A DNA stretch of 6,617 nucleotides from NCBI GenBank assembly GCA_947442905.1, contig CANEWV010000096.1, positions 1-6,617 on the forward strand. Direction: 5' to 3'. The notes beneath the pieces were generated by a model that saw nothing but the letters and a program-made list of their open reading frames with translations, had not been told where the DNA came from and searched no databases. Source of the stretch: Chitinophagaceae bacterium. GTDB lineage: Bacteria; Bacteroidota; Bacteroidia; Chitinophagales; Chitinophagaceae. How positions within the stretch are numbered: the first letter of the stretch is position 1; the number at the start of each line of letters is the position of its first letter. A program made the position numbers and the translations under genes. Positions 1 to 6,617 of this stretch are shown here, one piece after another.

Positions 1-108
1 GAGATCTGGGATGCTAGTAAGTACAAACAGCTCTTTGAGGATTTCTCTCCAGAGGCCTTTAGTGAATTGGCCCATGAAGTGATGACCAGTAACGACAAAA
101 AAGATTAA
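1..108 (+). CDS. mraZ: MraZ, C-terminal end only (partial)
   Basis: The window opens inside a reading frame that runs for 35 codons to a TAA at 106-108. The visible tail starts EIWDASKYKQL and ends in a Lys/Asp-rich stretch (SNDKKD). An E-I-W-D segment followed by a short helix of the type FSxLAxEVM is how MraZ proteins usually end. MraZ is a DNA-binding transcription factor with two AbrB-like halves that binds repeats upstream of the dcw operon, and it is normally the first gene, directly before rsmH, as here. The DNA-binding core and the start lie outside the window, so the call rests on this short tail plus the position. The stop is 6 bases from the rsmH start. Confidence 0.85.
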   Translation, partial: EIWDASKYKQLFEDFSPEAFSELAHEVMTSNDKKD

Positions 109-114
109 GGATTT

Positions 115-1035
115 ATGGAACAAGGACATACCAATCAAGGTTACCATATTCCTGTCCTTTATCATGAAACCCTAAATGGTTTAAACATTAAACCAGATGG
201 AATTTATGTCGACTGCACTTTTGGGGGTGGGGGTCATAGCGCAGGTATTTTATCTCAACTTAATGAAAAAGGTAAATTATTTGCTTTTGATCAGGACACC
301 GATGCAAGACGCAACGTTATGGATGACGCGCGCGTTGTTTTCATTCCAGAAAACTTTAGTAACCTCCAACGCTTTTTGCGTTTACACAAAGTAACAGGCG
401 TTGATGGCATTTTAGCCGATTTAGGCGTAAGTAGTCATCAATTTGATAAAGGTGATCGTGGATTTTCTATTCGCTTTTCTGGTCCGCTAGATATGCGTAT
501 GGATCAACGACAAGCTTTATCTGCACAGGATGTTGTTCGAAATTATACCGCCGCTCAACTACATAAAATGTTTGAGCAGTATGGTGAAGTGACCAATTCA
601 AAAACACTCGCAGCACATATTGTATCTGCACGTGCACATGTATCGGTTACCACTATCGAACAATTTAAATCGCTGATTGCTCCAGTAGTAAAGGGAAATC
701 CCAATAAGTATTTGGCTCAAGTTTTCCAGGCCTTGCGAATGGAAGTGAACAACGAAATGGGGGTTTTAGAATCAATGCTCAGTCAGGTCCCTGACGTGCT
801 CAACCCCGGTGGCCGCGTGGCTATCATCACTTTTCACTCTATTGAAGACAGGATGGTAAAAAACTTTTTCCGTCAAGGGAGTTTTGTAGAAACACCTAGT
901 CACCCCTTTTTGCCTGATAACAAAGAGGACGTGTTTACGGTGATCACAAGAAAGCCAATTACTGCAACCGAAGAGGAATTAAAAAACAACACAAGAAGTA
1001 GAAGCGCCAAATTAAGAATCGCAGAAAAAATTTAA
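115..1035 (+). CDS. rsmH: 16S rRNA (cytosine-1402-N4)-methyltransferase RsmH (MraW)
   Basis: RsmH uses S-adenosylmethionine to methylate N4 of C1402 in the decoding centre of 16S rRNA, in the cytoplasm. The 306-residue length is normal for the family. Visible signatures are HIPVLYHETL at 11-20, the SAM-binding loop VDCTFGGGGHS at 32-42, the acidic end of the next strand FAFDQD at 56-61, ADLGVSSHQFD at 101-111, GPLDMRMD at 123-130, NKYLAQVFQALRMEVN at 197-212, ITFHSIEDRMVK at 238-249 and the basic end RSRSAKLR at 294-301. All expected core motifs are intact. The ATG at 115 is chosen because the conserved N-terminal motif begins only ten residues in. The AAGG at 107-110, overlapping the mraZ stop, could serve as a weak ribosome binding site. 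Translation is probably coupled to mraZ. Confidence 0.98.
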   Translation: MEQGHTNQGYHIPVLYHETLNGLNIKPDGIYVDCTFGGGGHSAGILSQLNEKGKLFAFDQDTDARRNVMDDARVVFIPENFSNLQRFLRLHKVTGVDGILADLGVSSHQFDKGDRGFSIRFSGPLDMRMDQRQALSAQDVVRNYTAAQLHKMFEQYGEVTNSKTLAAHIVSARAHVSVTTIEQFKSLIAPVVKGNPNKYLAQVFQALRMEVNNEMGVLESMLSQVPDVLNPGGRVAIITFHSIEDRMVKNFFRQGSFVETPSHPFLPDNKEDVFTVITRKPITATEEELKNNTRSRSAKLRIAEKI

Positions 1036-1044
1036 AAGAAAGCC

Positions 1045-1392
1045 GTGAGCGAACAACCCATCAATAATGCTAGCAGTAACAAAAATCCACTGAAAGGATT
1101 ATTGAATTATCAGTGGATCGCGAGCAATATTCCTTTCTTTTTATTTCTGTCTTTATTGGCCGTAATATATATCGCTAATGGTCATATGGCCGACCGCGCT
1201 ATTAGAAGAATTAATACCACTACCAAACAATTAAAAGAGTTACAGTTCGAATACAAGACCATCAAAGGGGAAGTGATGTTTAAGAGTGAAGAGAACCAAG
1301 TGATTAAAGCCACCGAGCCTTTAGGTTTAAAAGTTGCCAAAGAATTACCACAAAGATTACAAGTAGAAAAAACAACCACCACCACAAAATAA
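1045..1392 (+). CDS. ftsL: FtsL-like cell division protein (Bacteroidota type), GTG start
   Basis: A 115-residue bitopic membrane protein in the ftsL position between rsmH and ftsI. Residues 1-27 are a polar cytoplasmic tail, about 28-46 a single membrane segment (IPFFLFLSLLAVIYIANGH), and about 48-80 a charged helix likely to form a periplasmic coiled coil. A short PLGLK motif follows at 92-96, then a tail ending in five threonines and a lysine, encoded by an ACC-rich run at 1372-1386. FtsL proteins bridge FtsB/FtsQ and activate FtsW-FtsI. Sequence similarity to proteobacterial FtsL is very low, but the segment with NGHMADRAIR and EYKTIKGEVMF matches what I recall of the Bacteroidota 'FtsL-like putative cell division protein' family. 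The start must be the GTG at 1045: the only in-frame ATG near the N-terminus is residue 48, which would delete the membrane segment. The gap to the rsmH stop is 9 bases, with only a purine-rich AAAAGAAAG before the start. Confidence 0.88.
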   Translation: MSEQPINNASSNKNPLKGLLNYQWIASNIPFFLFLSLLAVIYIANGHMADRAIRRINTTTKQLKELQFEYKTIKGEVMFKSEENQVIKATEPLGLKVAKELPQRLQVEKTTTTTK

Positions 1393-1404
1393 TTAGCGCG
1401 CAAG

Positions 1405-3516
1405 ATGGATATCAAAAAAGACATATTATGGAGAGTTTATTTAAGCTTCATTTTTGTTGTGCTTGTTGCTGCAGCCATTATTGGTAAAGGATTTTATATC
1501 CAACAAGTTCAGGGTAAGTACTGGAGAAGCATGAGTGATAGCCTTCATCAGCGTATTGCTGACATCGATTCTGAGCGTGGTACCATTTACTCCGAAGATG
1601 GTCAAATGTTAAGCACCAGTGTTCCTCAATTTGATATTTACATGGATTTTAGGGTAGAGCCACTCCATGTAAACAATGGTTATTTATTTAGAGAGCATAT
1701 CGATTCATTAAGTTACTACATGGCAGATTTGTTTAAAGATCAATCTGCAGAAGACTATAAGTCAATGTTTGCACAGGCGTATAAAAACAACGAAGGTTAC
1801 TTTTTATTAAAAAAGAAAATCTCATTTAGAGATTATCAAAAAATTCAAACCTTCCCGCTATTTAAATTGGGCCGTTATAAAAGTGGCATGATTGCGGTAG
1901 AAAAATCAATCCGTTTAAATCCGTACAAATCTTTAGCATACCGTACCATTGGTCTTGCGCGTGACAACAATAAAGTAGGTCTAGAATATAGCTATGATAG
2001 CGTTTTACGTGGTATTAATGGCAAACAACTCGTGCGCACCATTGCTGGTGGCGTGGGTGTTCCATTAGATGCTGATACCTACGAGATTGAGCCAGAAAAT
2101 GGCAAAGATGTAGTAAGTACCATCGATGTGTTTATTCAGGAGGTTGCAGAAAATGCGCTTCAAAAAATGATGATCAAAAATGAAGCAGAGCACGGTACTG
2201 CTATTGTATTAGAAGTTAAAACGGGTAAAGTAAAAGCCATTGCCAATTTAGGTCGCGGACAAGATGGCAACTACTACGAAAATTATAATTACGCTATCTC
2301 TCCATCGGAGCCAGGCTCTACATTTAAGCTAGCTACCATGCTTGCTTTATTAGAGGATAAAAAAGTAGGCCTTAACAATATGGTAAATATTACCGGCGGA
2401 AGTTGGAGAGTATTTGGCCAAACGGTTTATGATAGTGAAGACCATGGTTACAATGATGTTACGGTACAGCATTCTTTTGAAGTAAGCTCTAATGTGGCGA
2501 TGGCAAAACTTGCGGTTCAGCATTATGGTAATAACCCCATGCAATATATCAACCACCTCAAAAAAATGGGGATGGACAATCCTACCGGTATTGATTTATC
2601 GGGAGAAGGCCGACCGCTTATTTATAAGCCAGGTCATAAATTATGGGGTCCAACATCACTTCCTTGGATGGCTTTTGGATACAACTTACTTGTAAGTCCA
2701 TTACAAACGGCTAATCTGTACAATGCAGTGGCTAATAATGGTAAAATGATGAAGCCTTACTTGGTGTCGGCTATTAAAGAAGAAGGGGTGTTACTCAGAG
2801 AAATCCAACCAAAAGTAGTGACCGAAAAAATTTGTAGCGATCAAACCTTAGCGGATTTAAAAACTTGTTTAGAAGGTGTTTGCTTGCATGGTACAGCTAC
2901 TACATTATTTAAAGGATCTCCGTATAAAGTTGCAGGTAAAACAGGAACGGCGCTTATTGCAAATGGCAATAAAGGTTATGCCGATAAAATTTATCAGTCT
3001 TCATTTGCTGGTTATTTTCCTGCCGACAATCCTCAGTACACCTGTATTGTAGTAATTAAAAACAAACCGCACGCAGCTGTGTTTTATGGCGCTGCTGTTG
3101 CGGGTCCAGTGTTTAAAGAAATTGCAGACCGCTTGTATAGCGCTTCAGTAAAGCAGGCGCCTATGCCTAAAACAGCGCCTAAGCCGGATAGCAATGTATA
3201 TGTATACAAAGGCTATAAGAGGGACGTAGCGCATGTTGCAAAAAAATTAAAACTACCATTTATAGATTCTAGTTTGTTTGTAGACGAGTGGGCAACTATT
3301 TCTCATGCACCTGCAGCTGGCTTATTAAAAAGTAGTAAAGTAGATGCAAAAGCTATGCCATCTCTAGTGGGACTTGGATACAAAGACATGATTTATATCT
3401 GTGAATCGAGAGGATTAAAAGTATACGCACAAGGCCGCGGAAAAGTAGCAGCGCAATCTATTGAAGCTGGCGCGCCTATTGTAAAAGGTCAACAAATTCA
3501 AATCACACTCAACTAA
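1405..3516 (+). CDS. ftsI: Septal peptidoglycan D,D-transpeptidase FtsI (class B PBP) with C-terminal PASTA domain
   Basis: FtsI crosslinks septal peptidoglycan in the periplasm as partner of the glycosyltransferase FtsW and is a beta-lactam target. The 703 residues comprise a short cytoplasmic start, a membrane anchor at about 11-30, and the class B pedestal region from about 50 to 220 with its hallmark ERGTIYSEDG at 57-66. The transpeptidase domain runs from about 262 to 575. Its three catalytic motifs are intact: SxxK as S305-T-F-K308 in EPGSTFK, SxN as S361-S-N363, and KTG at 512-514 in VAGKTGTA. A linker of about 70 residues (581-650), Pro/Lys-rich at first, leads to one PASTA domain at about 651-703 (MPSLVGLGYKDM...). 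E. coli FtsI is 588 residues and has no PASTA domain, whereas Bacteroidota FtsI proteins commonly do. The ATG at 1405 puts the anchor near the N-terminus as expected; no Shine-Dalgarno is seen (GCGCGCAAG precedes it). The gene ends in tandem stops TAATAA. Assignment to FtsI rather than another class B PBP also rests on its place between ftsL and murE. Confidence 0.96.
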   Translation: MDIKKDILWRVYLSFIFVVLVAAAIIGKGFYIQQVQGKYWRSMSDSLHQRIADIDSERGTIYSEDGQMLSTSVPQFDIYMDFRVEPLHVNNGYLFREHIDSLSYYMADLFKDQSAEDYKSMFAQAYKNNEGYFLLKKKISFRDYQKIQTFPLFKLGRYKSGMIAVEKSIRLNPYKSLAYRTIGLARDNNKVGLEYSYDSVLRGINGKQLVRTIAGGVGVPLDADTYEIEPENGKDVVSTIDVFIQEVAENALQKMMIKNEAEHGTAIVLEVKTGKVKAIANLGRGQDGNYYENYNYAISPSEPGSTFKLATMLALLEDKKVGLNNMVNITGGSWRVFGQTVYDSEDHGYNDVTVQHSFEVSSNVAMAKLAVQHYGNNPMQYINHLKKMGMDNPTGIDLSGEGRPLIYKPGHKLWGPTSLPWMAFGYNLLVSPLQTANLYNAVANNGKMMKPYLVSAIKEEGVLLREIQPKVVTEKICSDQTLADLKTCLEGVCLHGTATTLFKGSPYKVAGKTGTALIANGNKGYADKIYQSSFAGYFPADNPQYTCIVVIKNKPHAAVFYGAAVAGPVFKEIADRLYSASVKQAPMPKTAPKPDSNVYVYKGYKRDVAHVAKKLKLPFIDSSLFVDEWATISHAPAAGLLKSSKVDAKAMPSLVGLGYKDMIYICESRGLKVYAQGRGKVAAQSIEAGAPIVKGQQIQITLN

Positions 3517-3524
3517 TAAAGCAC

Positions 3525-4985
3525 ATGCATATTTTACAAGACATATTATATAAGGTACACTTACTAGAAGTAGTAGGTGCCACTGATATAGCGGTGTCTA
3601 GTATTGCAATTGATTCACGCAAAGTAATCAAAGGCACTGCTTTTGTTGCTATTAGAGGCGTGGCGCAAGATGGCCACGATTATATTTCAAAAGCGATTGA
3701 GCTTGGTGCTAAAGTGATTGTGTGTGAAAATATGCCGGCTTTACAAGTAGATGGCGTTACGTATATTAAAGTAGCGAACACATCTGAAGCAGTGGCATTT
3801 ATGGCGCATCAGTTTTATGATGCACCGTCTACAAAAATTAAATTGGTAGGCGTTACAGGCACCAATGGTAAAACCACCATCGCTACTTTATTATTTAAAT
3901 TATTTTCTGAGTTAGGTTACACCTGTGGACTTGTTTCTACGGTGCAAAATCAAATTGGAGATCAAATTATTCCGGCTACACATACCACACCTGACGCTGT
4001 TAGTTTAAATGAACTACTAAACACCATGGTAGACGCGGGTTGTAGCCATGTGTTTATGGAGTGTAGCAGCCATGCTGTGCACCAGCACCGCATTACTGGC
4101 TTGCAATTTACAGGTGCTTTATTTAGCAATATCACCCATGATCATTTAGATTATCATAAAACTTTCGAAAATTATATCGCTGCTAAAAAAGGGTTCTTTG
4201 ATGCACTACCAGCTTCTGCTTTTGCAATCACCAATTCGGATGATAAGCGTGGTGAAATAATGCTTCAGAATACAAAAGCTAAAAAACTTTCTTACGGTTT
4301 AAAATCTAGCGCCGATTATAAAGGTAAAATTTTAGAAAATGCACTCACTGGACTTGTGATGCTAGTGAATGAAATTGAAGTTCATTTTAGATTGATTGGA
4401 GAGTTTAACGCCTACAATTTACTAGCGGTATATGGCGCAGCTGTAAACCTTGGAATCGAAAGTAATACTGCGCTTACTACACTTTCTATGTTAGCGGGTG
4501 CAGAAGGAAGGTTTGATTATATCATTAGCAATAAGCAAGTGATTGGCATTATTGATTATGCGCACACGCCTGATGCACTTGAAAATGTATTAGCGACCAT
4601 TAAAAAATTACGCAAAGGATACGAGCAGGTTATTACTGTAGTGGGTTGTGGTGGAGATAGAGATAAAACCAAGCGTCCTATTATGGCACAAACCGCTTGC
4701 GATTTAAGTGACAAAGTTATTTTAACCTCAGACAATCCGCGCACCGAAGATCCAGCCTTAATTATTGCGGACATGGAAGTTGGTTTAAACACAGCCGCTA
4801 AAAGAAAATACATTTCAATACTGGATAGAAAAGAAGCGATTAAAGCAGCCGTAGAATTTGCAAAACCAGAAGACATTGTGTTAGTGGCAGGCAAAGGACA
4901 CGAAAAATACCAAGACATCAATGGTGTAAAACACCCTTTTGATGACAAAGCCATTTTATTAGCATTCTTTAACAACAAAGATTAA
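3525..4985 (+). CDS. murE: UDP-MurNAc-L-Ala-D-Glu:meso-diaminopimelate ligase MurE
   Basis: MurE is the cytoplasmic ATP-dependent ligase that adds the third peptide residue to UDP-MurNAc-L-Ala-D-Glu. At 486 residues it is full length and has three domains: an N-terminal UDP-substrate domain at about 1-105 (IDSRKV at 29-34, GTAFVAIRG at 37-45), the ATPase domain with P-loop GVTGTNGKTT at 109-118, and a C-terminal domain from about 325. Further motifs are THTTPD at 152-157, ECSSHAVHQHRI at 179-190, THDHLDYH at 204-211 and IIDYAHTPDALE at 342-352. AAK at 219-221 holds the lysine (K221) expected to be carbamylated. DNPR at 403-406 and GKGHE at 456-460 are the residues that read meso-diaminopimelate in mDAP-type enzymes; lysine-type enzymes differ at DNPR. 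So I infer mDAP peptidoglycan. The start is 8 bases after the ftsI stop with no clear Shine-Dalgarno. Tandem stops TAATAG end the gene. Confidence 0.97.
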   Translation: MHILQDILYKVHLLEVVGATDIAVSSIAIDSRKVIKGTAFVAIRGVAQDGHDYISKAIELGAKVIVCENMPALQVDGVTYIKVANTSEAVAFMAHQFYDAPSTKIKLVGVTGTNGKTTIATLLFKLFSELGYTCGLVSTVQNQIGDQIIPATHTTPDAVSLNELLNTMVDAGCSHVFMECSSHAVHQHRITGLQFTGALFSNITHDHLDYHKTFENYIAAKKGFFDALPASAFAITNSDDKRGEIMLQNTKAKKLSYGLKSSADYKGKILENALTGLVMLVNEIEVHFRLIGEFNAYNLLAVYGAAVNLGIESNTALTTLSMLAGAEGRFDYIISNKQVIGIIDYAHTPDALENVLATIKKLRKGYEQVITVVGCGGDRDKTKRPIMAQTACDLSDKVILTSDNPRTEDPALIIADMEVGLNTAAKRKYISILDRKEAIKAAVEFAKPEDIVLVAGKGHEKYQDINGVKHPFDDKAILLAFFNNKD

Positions 4986-4994
4986 TAGACCCCT

Positions 4995-6320
4995 ATGTTA
5001 TACCAATTATTTACATGGCTTAATCAAGAATTTAACGTACCGGGCGCTGGTATGTTCCAGTTTTTGACTTTCAGAATAGCCATGGCAGTTTTGTTGTCTT
5101 TGATTATTGCAACTGTTTTTGGTAAAAAATTAATTGAGTTTTTACAAAAAAAACAAATTGGTGAAACCGTTAGAGAGCTTGGTTTACAGGGTGAGCAGCA
5201 AAAAAAGGGTACACCAACCATGGGGGGTATCATTATTTTATTGAGCATTTTAATTCCTACTTTATTATTTGCCAACCTCGATAAAGTATATATCCGTTTA
5301 ATGATTTTATGTACGGTATGGCTTGGTATCATTGGATTTTTAGACGACTACTTTAAAATTAAATCACGTAGAGACGCTCAAAAAAAGGGGGAAGCCTACA
5401 AGAAAAAAGACAGCGATGGTTTAGCGGGTATCACTAAAATTATTGGACAAGTTGGGCTTGGTATTATTATTGGCGTATCACTTTATTTTAGCAACGCAGT
5501 TACGGTAGAAAGAGAAATTGTGCCTGCTTCTGCTGTAAGCACAGGTGTAGTTACACTTCAAAAAGGGGAGCGCTTAGCTAAAGACTCTAATATTATTGTT
5601 AGAAAAATTAACGGGGTAGAGCGCCGTTACGTAAAAGTAAAAACGCCTATCACGTCTATTCCATTTGTAAAAAACCACGAGTTTAATTACAGCAAACTTA
5701 TTAGCTGGATTGGTCCAGGTGCCGAAAAATATACATGGATCATTTACATTTTTGTAGTGACGTTTATTATTACGGCAGTATCCAATGGAGCAAACATTAC
5801 AGATGGCCTTGATGGACTTGCTGCAGGCGTAAGCGCCATTATTGGTATGGCACTTGGTGTGTTTGTATATGTGAGCGGTAACTATGTAATGGCCGATTAT
5901 TTAAATGTGATGTACATTCCAAATCTTGGAGAGTTATCCATTTTTGTGGGCGCTTTTGTAGGAGCTTGTATTGGCTTTTTATGGTACAATGCGTATCCAG
6001 CGCAGGTATTTATGGGTGATACCGGAAGCCTTGCATTAGGCGGTATCATTGCTTCACTTGCTATTATTGTAAGAAAAGAATTACTCATTCCTATTTTTTG
6101 TGGTGTGTTTTTAATTGAATTATTAAGTGTAATGATTCAGGTAAGTTATTTCAAATACACCAAGAAAAAATTTGGAGAAGGTAAGCGTGTGTTTTTAATG
6201 AGCCCGCTTCACCACCATTATCAGAAAAAAGGATTTCACGAAAGTAAGATTGCTGTGCGCTTTTGGATCATAACAATTTTATGTGTGGTATTAGCCATTC
6301 TTACTTTAAAAATGAGATAA
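4995..6320 (+). CDS. mraY: Phospho-N-acetylmuramoyl-pentapeptide transferase MraY, with enlarged periplasmic loop
   Basis: MraY is the integral membrane enzyme that transfers phospho-MurNAc-pentapeptide from UDP to undecaprenyl phosphate, giving lipid I. Conserved cytoplasmic-side motifs are intact: KKGTPTMGG at 70-78, the catalytic pair D117-D118 in [20 protein letters not shown] at 267-278, the third catalytic aspartate D342 in [12 protein letters not shown], and [11 protein letters not shown] at 403-413. Ten hydrophobic segments can be placed, at about 22-42, 74-94, 98-118, 142-165, 245-262, 273-294, 313-330, 344-358, 361-382 and 419-438, which agrees with the family topology. The protein has 441 residues against 360 in E. 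coli. Most of the excess is a polar stretch of about 75-80 residues between segments 4 and 5, on the outer face of the membrane. The start is 9 bases after the murE stop and lacks a Shine-Dalgarno. murF, which lies between murE and mraY in E. coli, is absent here. Confidence 0.98.
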   Translation: MLYQLFTWLNQEFNVPGAGMFQFLTFRIAMAVLLSLIIATVFGKKLIEFLQKKQIGETVRELGLQGEQQKKGTPTMGGIIILLSILIPTLLFANLDKVYIRLMILCTVWLGIIGFLDDYFKIKSRRDAQKKGEAYKKKDSDGLAGITKIIGQVGLGIIIGVSLYFSNAVTVEREIVPASAVSTGVVTLQKGERLAKDSNIIVRKINGVERRYVKVKTPITSIPFVKNHEFNYSKLISWIGPGAEKYTWIIYIFVVTFIITAVSNGANITDGLDGLAAGVSAIIGMALGVFVYVSGNYVMADYLNVMYIPNLGELSIFVGAFVGACIGFLWYNAYPAQVFMGDTGSLALGGIIASLAIIVRKELLIPIFCGVFLIELLSVMIQVSYFKYTKKKFGEGKRVFLMSPLHHHYQKKGFHESKIAVRFWIITILCVVLAILTLKMR

Positions 6321-6322
6321 GC

Positions 6323-6617
6323 ATGAAGCATTTTCTAGTAGTACTGGGTAGTGGAGAGAGTGGTGTGGGTGCAGCACTATTAGGAAAGCAAAAGGGTTAC
6401 GATGTATTTGTTTCTGACGCAGGAAACATTGCAGCGCGTTACAAAAAAGAGCTCATTGACAACGGTATCGAATTTGAAGAAGGACAACATACTGCTGCGC
6501 GCATATTAACGGCTACAGAAGTAATGAAGAGTCCTGGCATTCCGGAAAAAAATGAAATGGTAAAACAAATCAGAGCAAACGGAATACCAGTAATCTCTGA
6601 AATTGAACTGGCTTTTA
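6323..6617 (+). CDS. murD: UDP-N-acetylmuramoyl-L-alanine:D-glutamate ligase MurD, N-terminal part (cut by window end)
   Basis: The frame opens with an ATG 2 bases after the mraY stop and stays open for 98 codons plus one base to the window end. MurD adds D-glutamate to UDP-MurNAc-L-Ala in the cytoplasm. The visible part is its N-terminal Rossmann-like UDP-binding domain: a first strand and glycine-rich loop VVLGSGESGVGAA at 6-18, a second strand ending in an acidic residue (DVFVSD at 27-32), the SPGIP motif at 70-74 that is typical of MurD, and PVISEIELAF at 89-98. The ATP-binding P-loop and the central and C-terminal domains lie beyond the window. The position after mraY is the usual one for murD. 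The tight spacing suggests translational coupling with mraY. Identity is clear despite the truncation, because the loop plus SPGIP and SEIEL combination distinguishes MurD from MurC, E and F. Confidence 0.95.
   Translation, partial: MKHFLVVLGSGESGVGAALLGKQKGYDVFVSDAGNIAARYKKELIDNGIEFEEGQHTAARILTATEVMKSPGIPEKNEMVKQIRANGIPVISEIELAF

Noticed and set aside
326..335. Alternating CG palindrome ACGCGCGCGT in rsmH, a possible protein site or Z-DNA tract.
   Set aside because: It is fully explained by Asp-Ala-Arg-Val codons in a coding region, and it is a single copy with no partner elsewhere in the window.
1033..1044. Possible internal promoters or terminators in the gaps between genes.
   Set aside because: All gaps are 12 bases or less and hold no hairpin with a T-run and no room for a Bacteroidota promoter. 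I did not do an exhaustive search for promoters inside the coding regions.
1372..1386. ACC-rich microsatellite at the end of the ftsL-like gene, a possible phase-variable repeat.
   Set aside because: It has a three-base unit and is short, so length changes would only alter the number of threonines and not the frame.
4556..4978. Long open frame on the minus strand opposite murE (140 codons), with similar ones opposite ftsL, ftsI and mraY.
   Set aside because: These mirror strongly conserved genes on the + strand, encode low-complexity or unrecognisable protein, and have no initiation signals. They are shadow frames.
5146..5153. Run of eight A within mraY, which could be a slippage or sequencing-error hotspot.
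   Set aside because: The frame continues through it with conserved MraY sequence on both sides, so there is no frameshift here.
5198..5390. Two in-frame A-AAA-AAG heptamers in mraY (codons 69-71 and 129-131), the type of slippery site used for programmed -1 frameshifting in dnaX.
   Set aside because: The same heptamer also occurs in ftsI at codons 135-137, so it is common in this A-rich coding sequence. The -1 frame after the first site ends after about 26 codons with no recognisable product, and I see no clear downstream stem-loop.

Overview
This window is a stretch of the division and cell wall (dcw) cluster of a Gram-negative bacterium, most likely a member of the Bacteroidota. Several features point there: a highly diverged FtsL-like protein of the Bacteroidota type, an FtsI with a C-terminal PASTA domain, a long MraY with an enlarged loop, no murF between murE and mraY, and start sites without good Shine-Dalgarno sequences. 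The wording of the FtsL-like and FtsI proteins reminds me most of the Chitinophagaceae/Chitinophagales. That last placement rests on memory of the families, not on a search.

All genes are on the + strand and almost touch each other. The order is: mraZ (only its last 35 codons, 1-108), rsmH/mraW (115-1035), an ftsL-like gene with a GTG start (1045-1392), ftsI (1405-3516), murE (3525-4985), mraY (4995-6320) and murD (first 98 codons, 6323-6617, cut by the window end). Gaps between genes are 2 to 12 bases, so there is no room for promoters or terminators between them. This is almost certainly one transcription unit whose promoter lies upstream of mraZ, outside the window. There is no gene-free stretch longer than 12 bases.

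The genes work together as follows. MraZ is the cluster's regulator and RsmH modifies 16S rRNA. FtsL-like and FtsI belong to the membrane and periplasmic septal wall synthesis machinery. MurD and MurE add D-Glu and (from the DNPR motif) meso-diaminopimelate to the cytoplasmic UDP-MurNAc peptide. MraY then moves the finished phospho-MurNAc-pentapeptide onto undecaprenyl phosphate to make lipid I. MurF, needed between MurE and MraY in the pathway, must be encoded elsewhere.

I found no sign of an undescribed system, mobile element, CRISPR array or RNA gene. The points that deserve a second look are lineage-specific elaborations of conserved proteins: the outward-facing loop of MraY, the tail of FtsI and the reduced FtsL.
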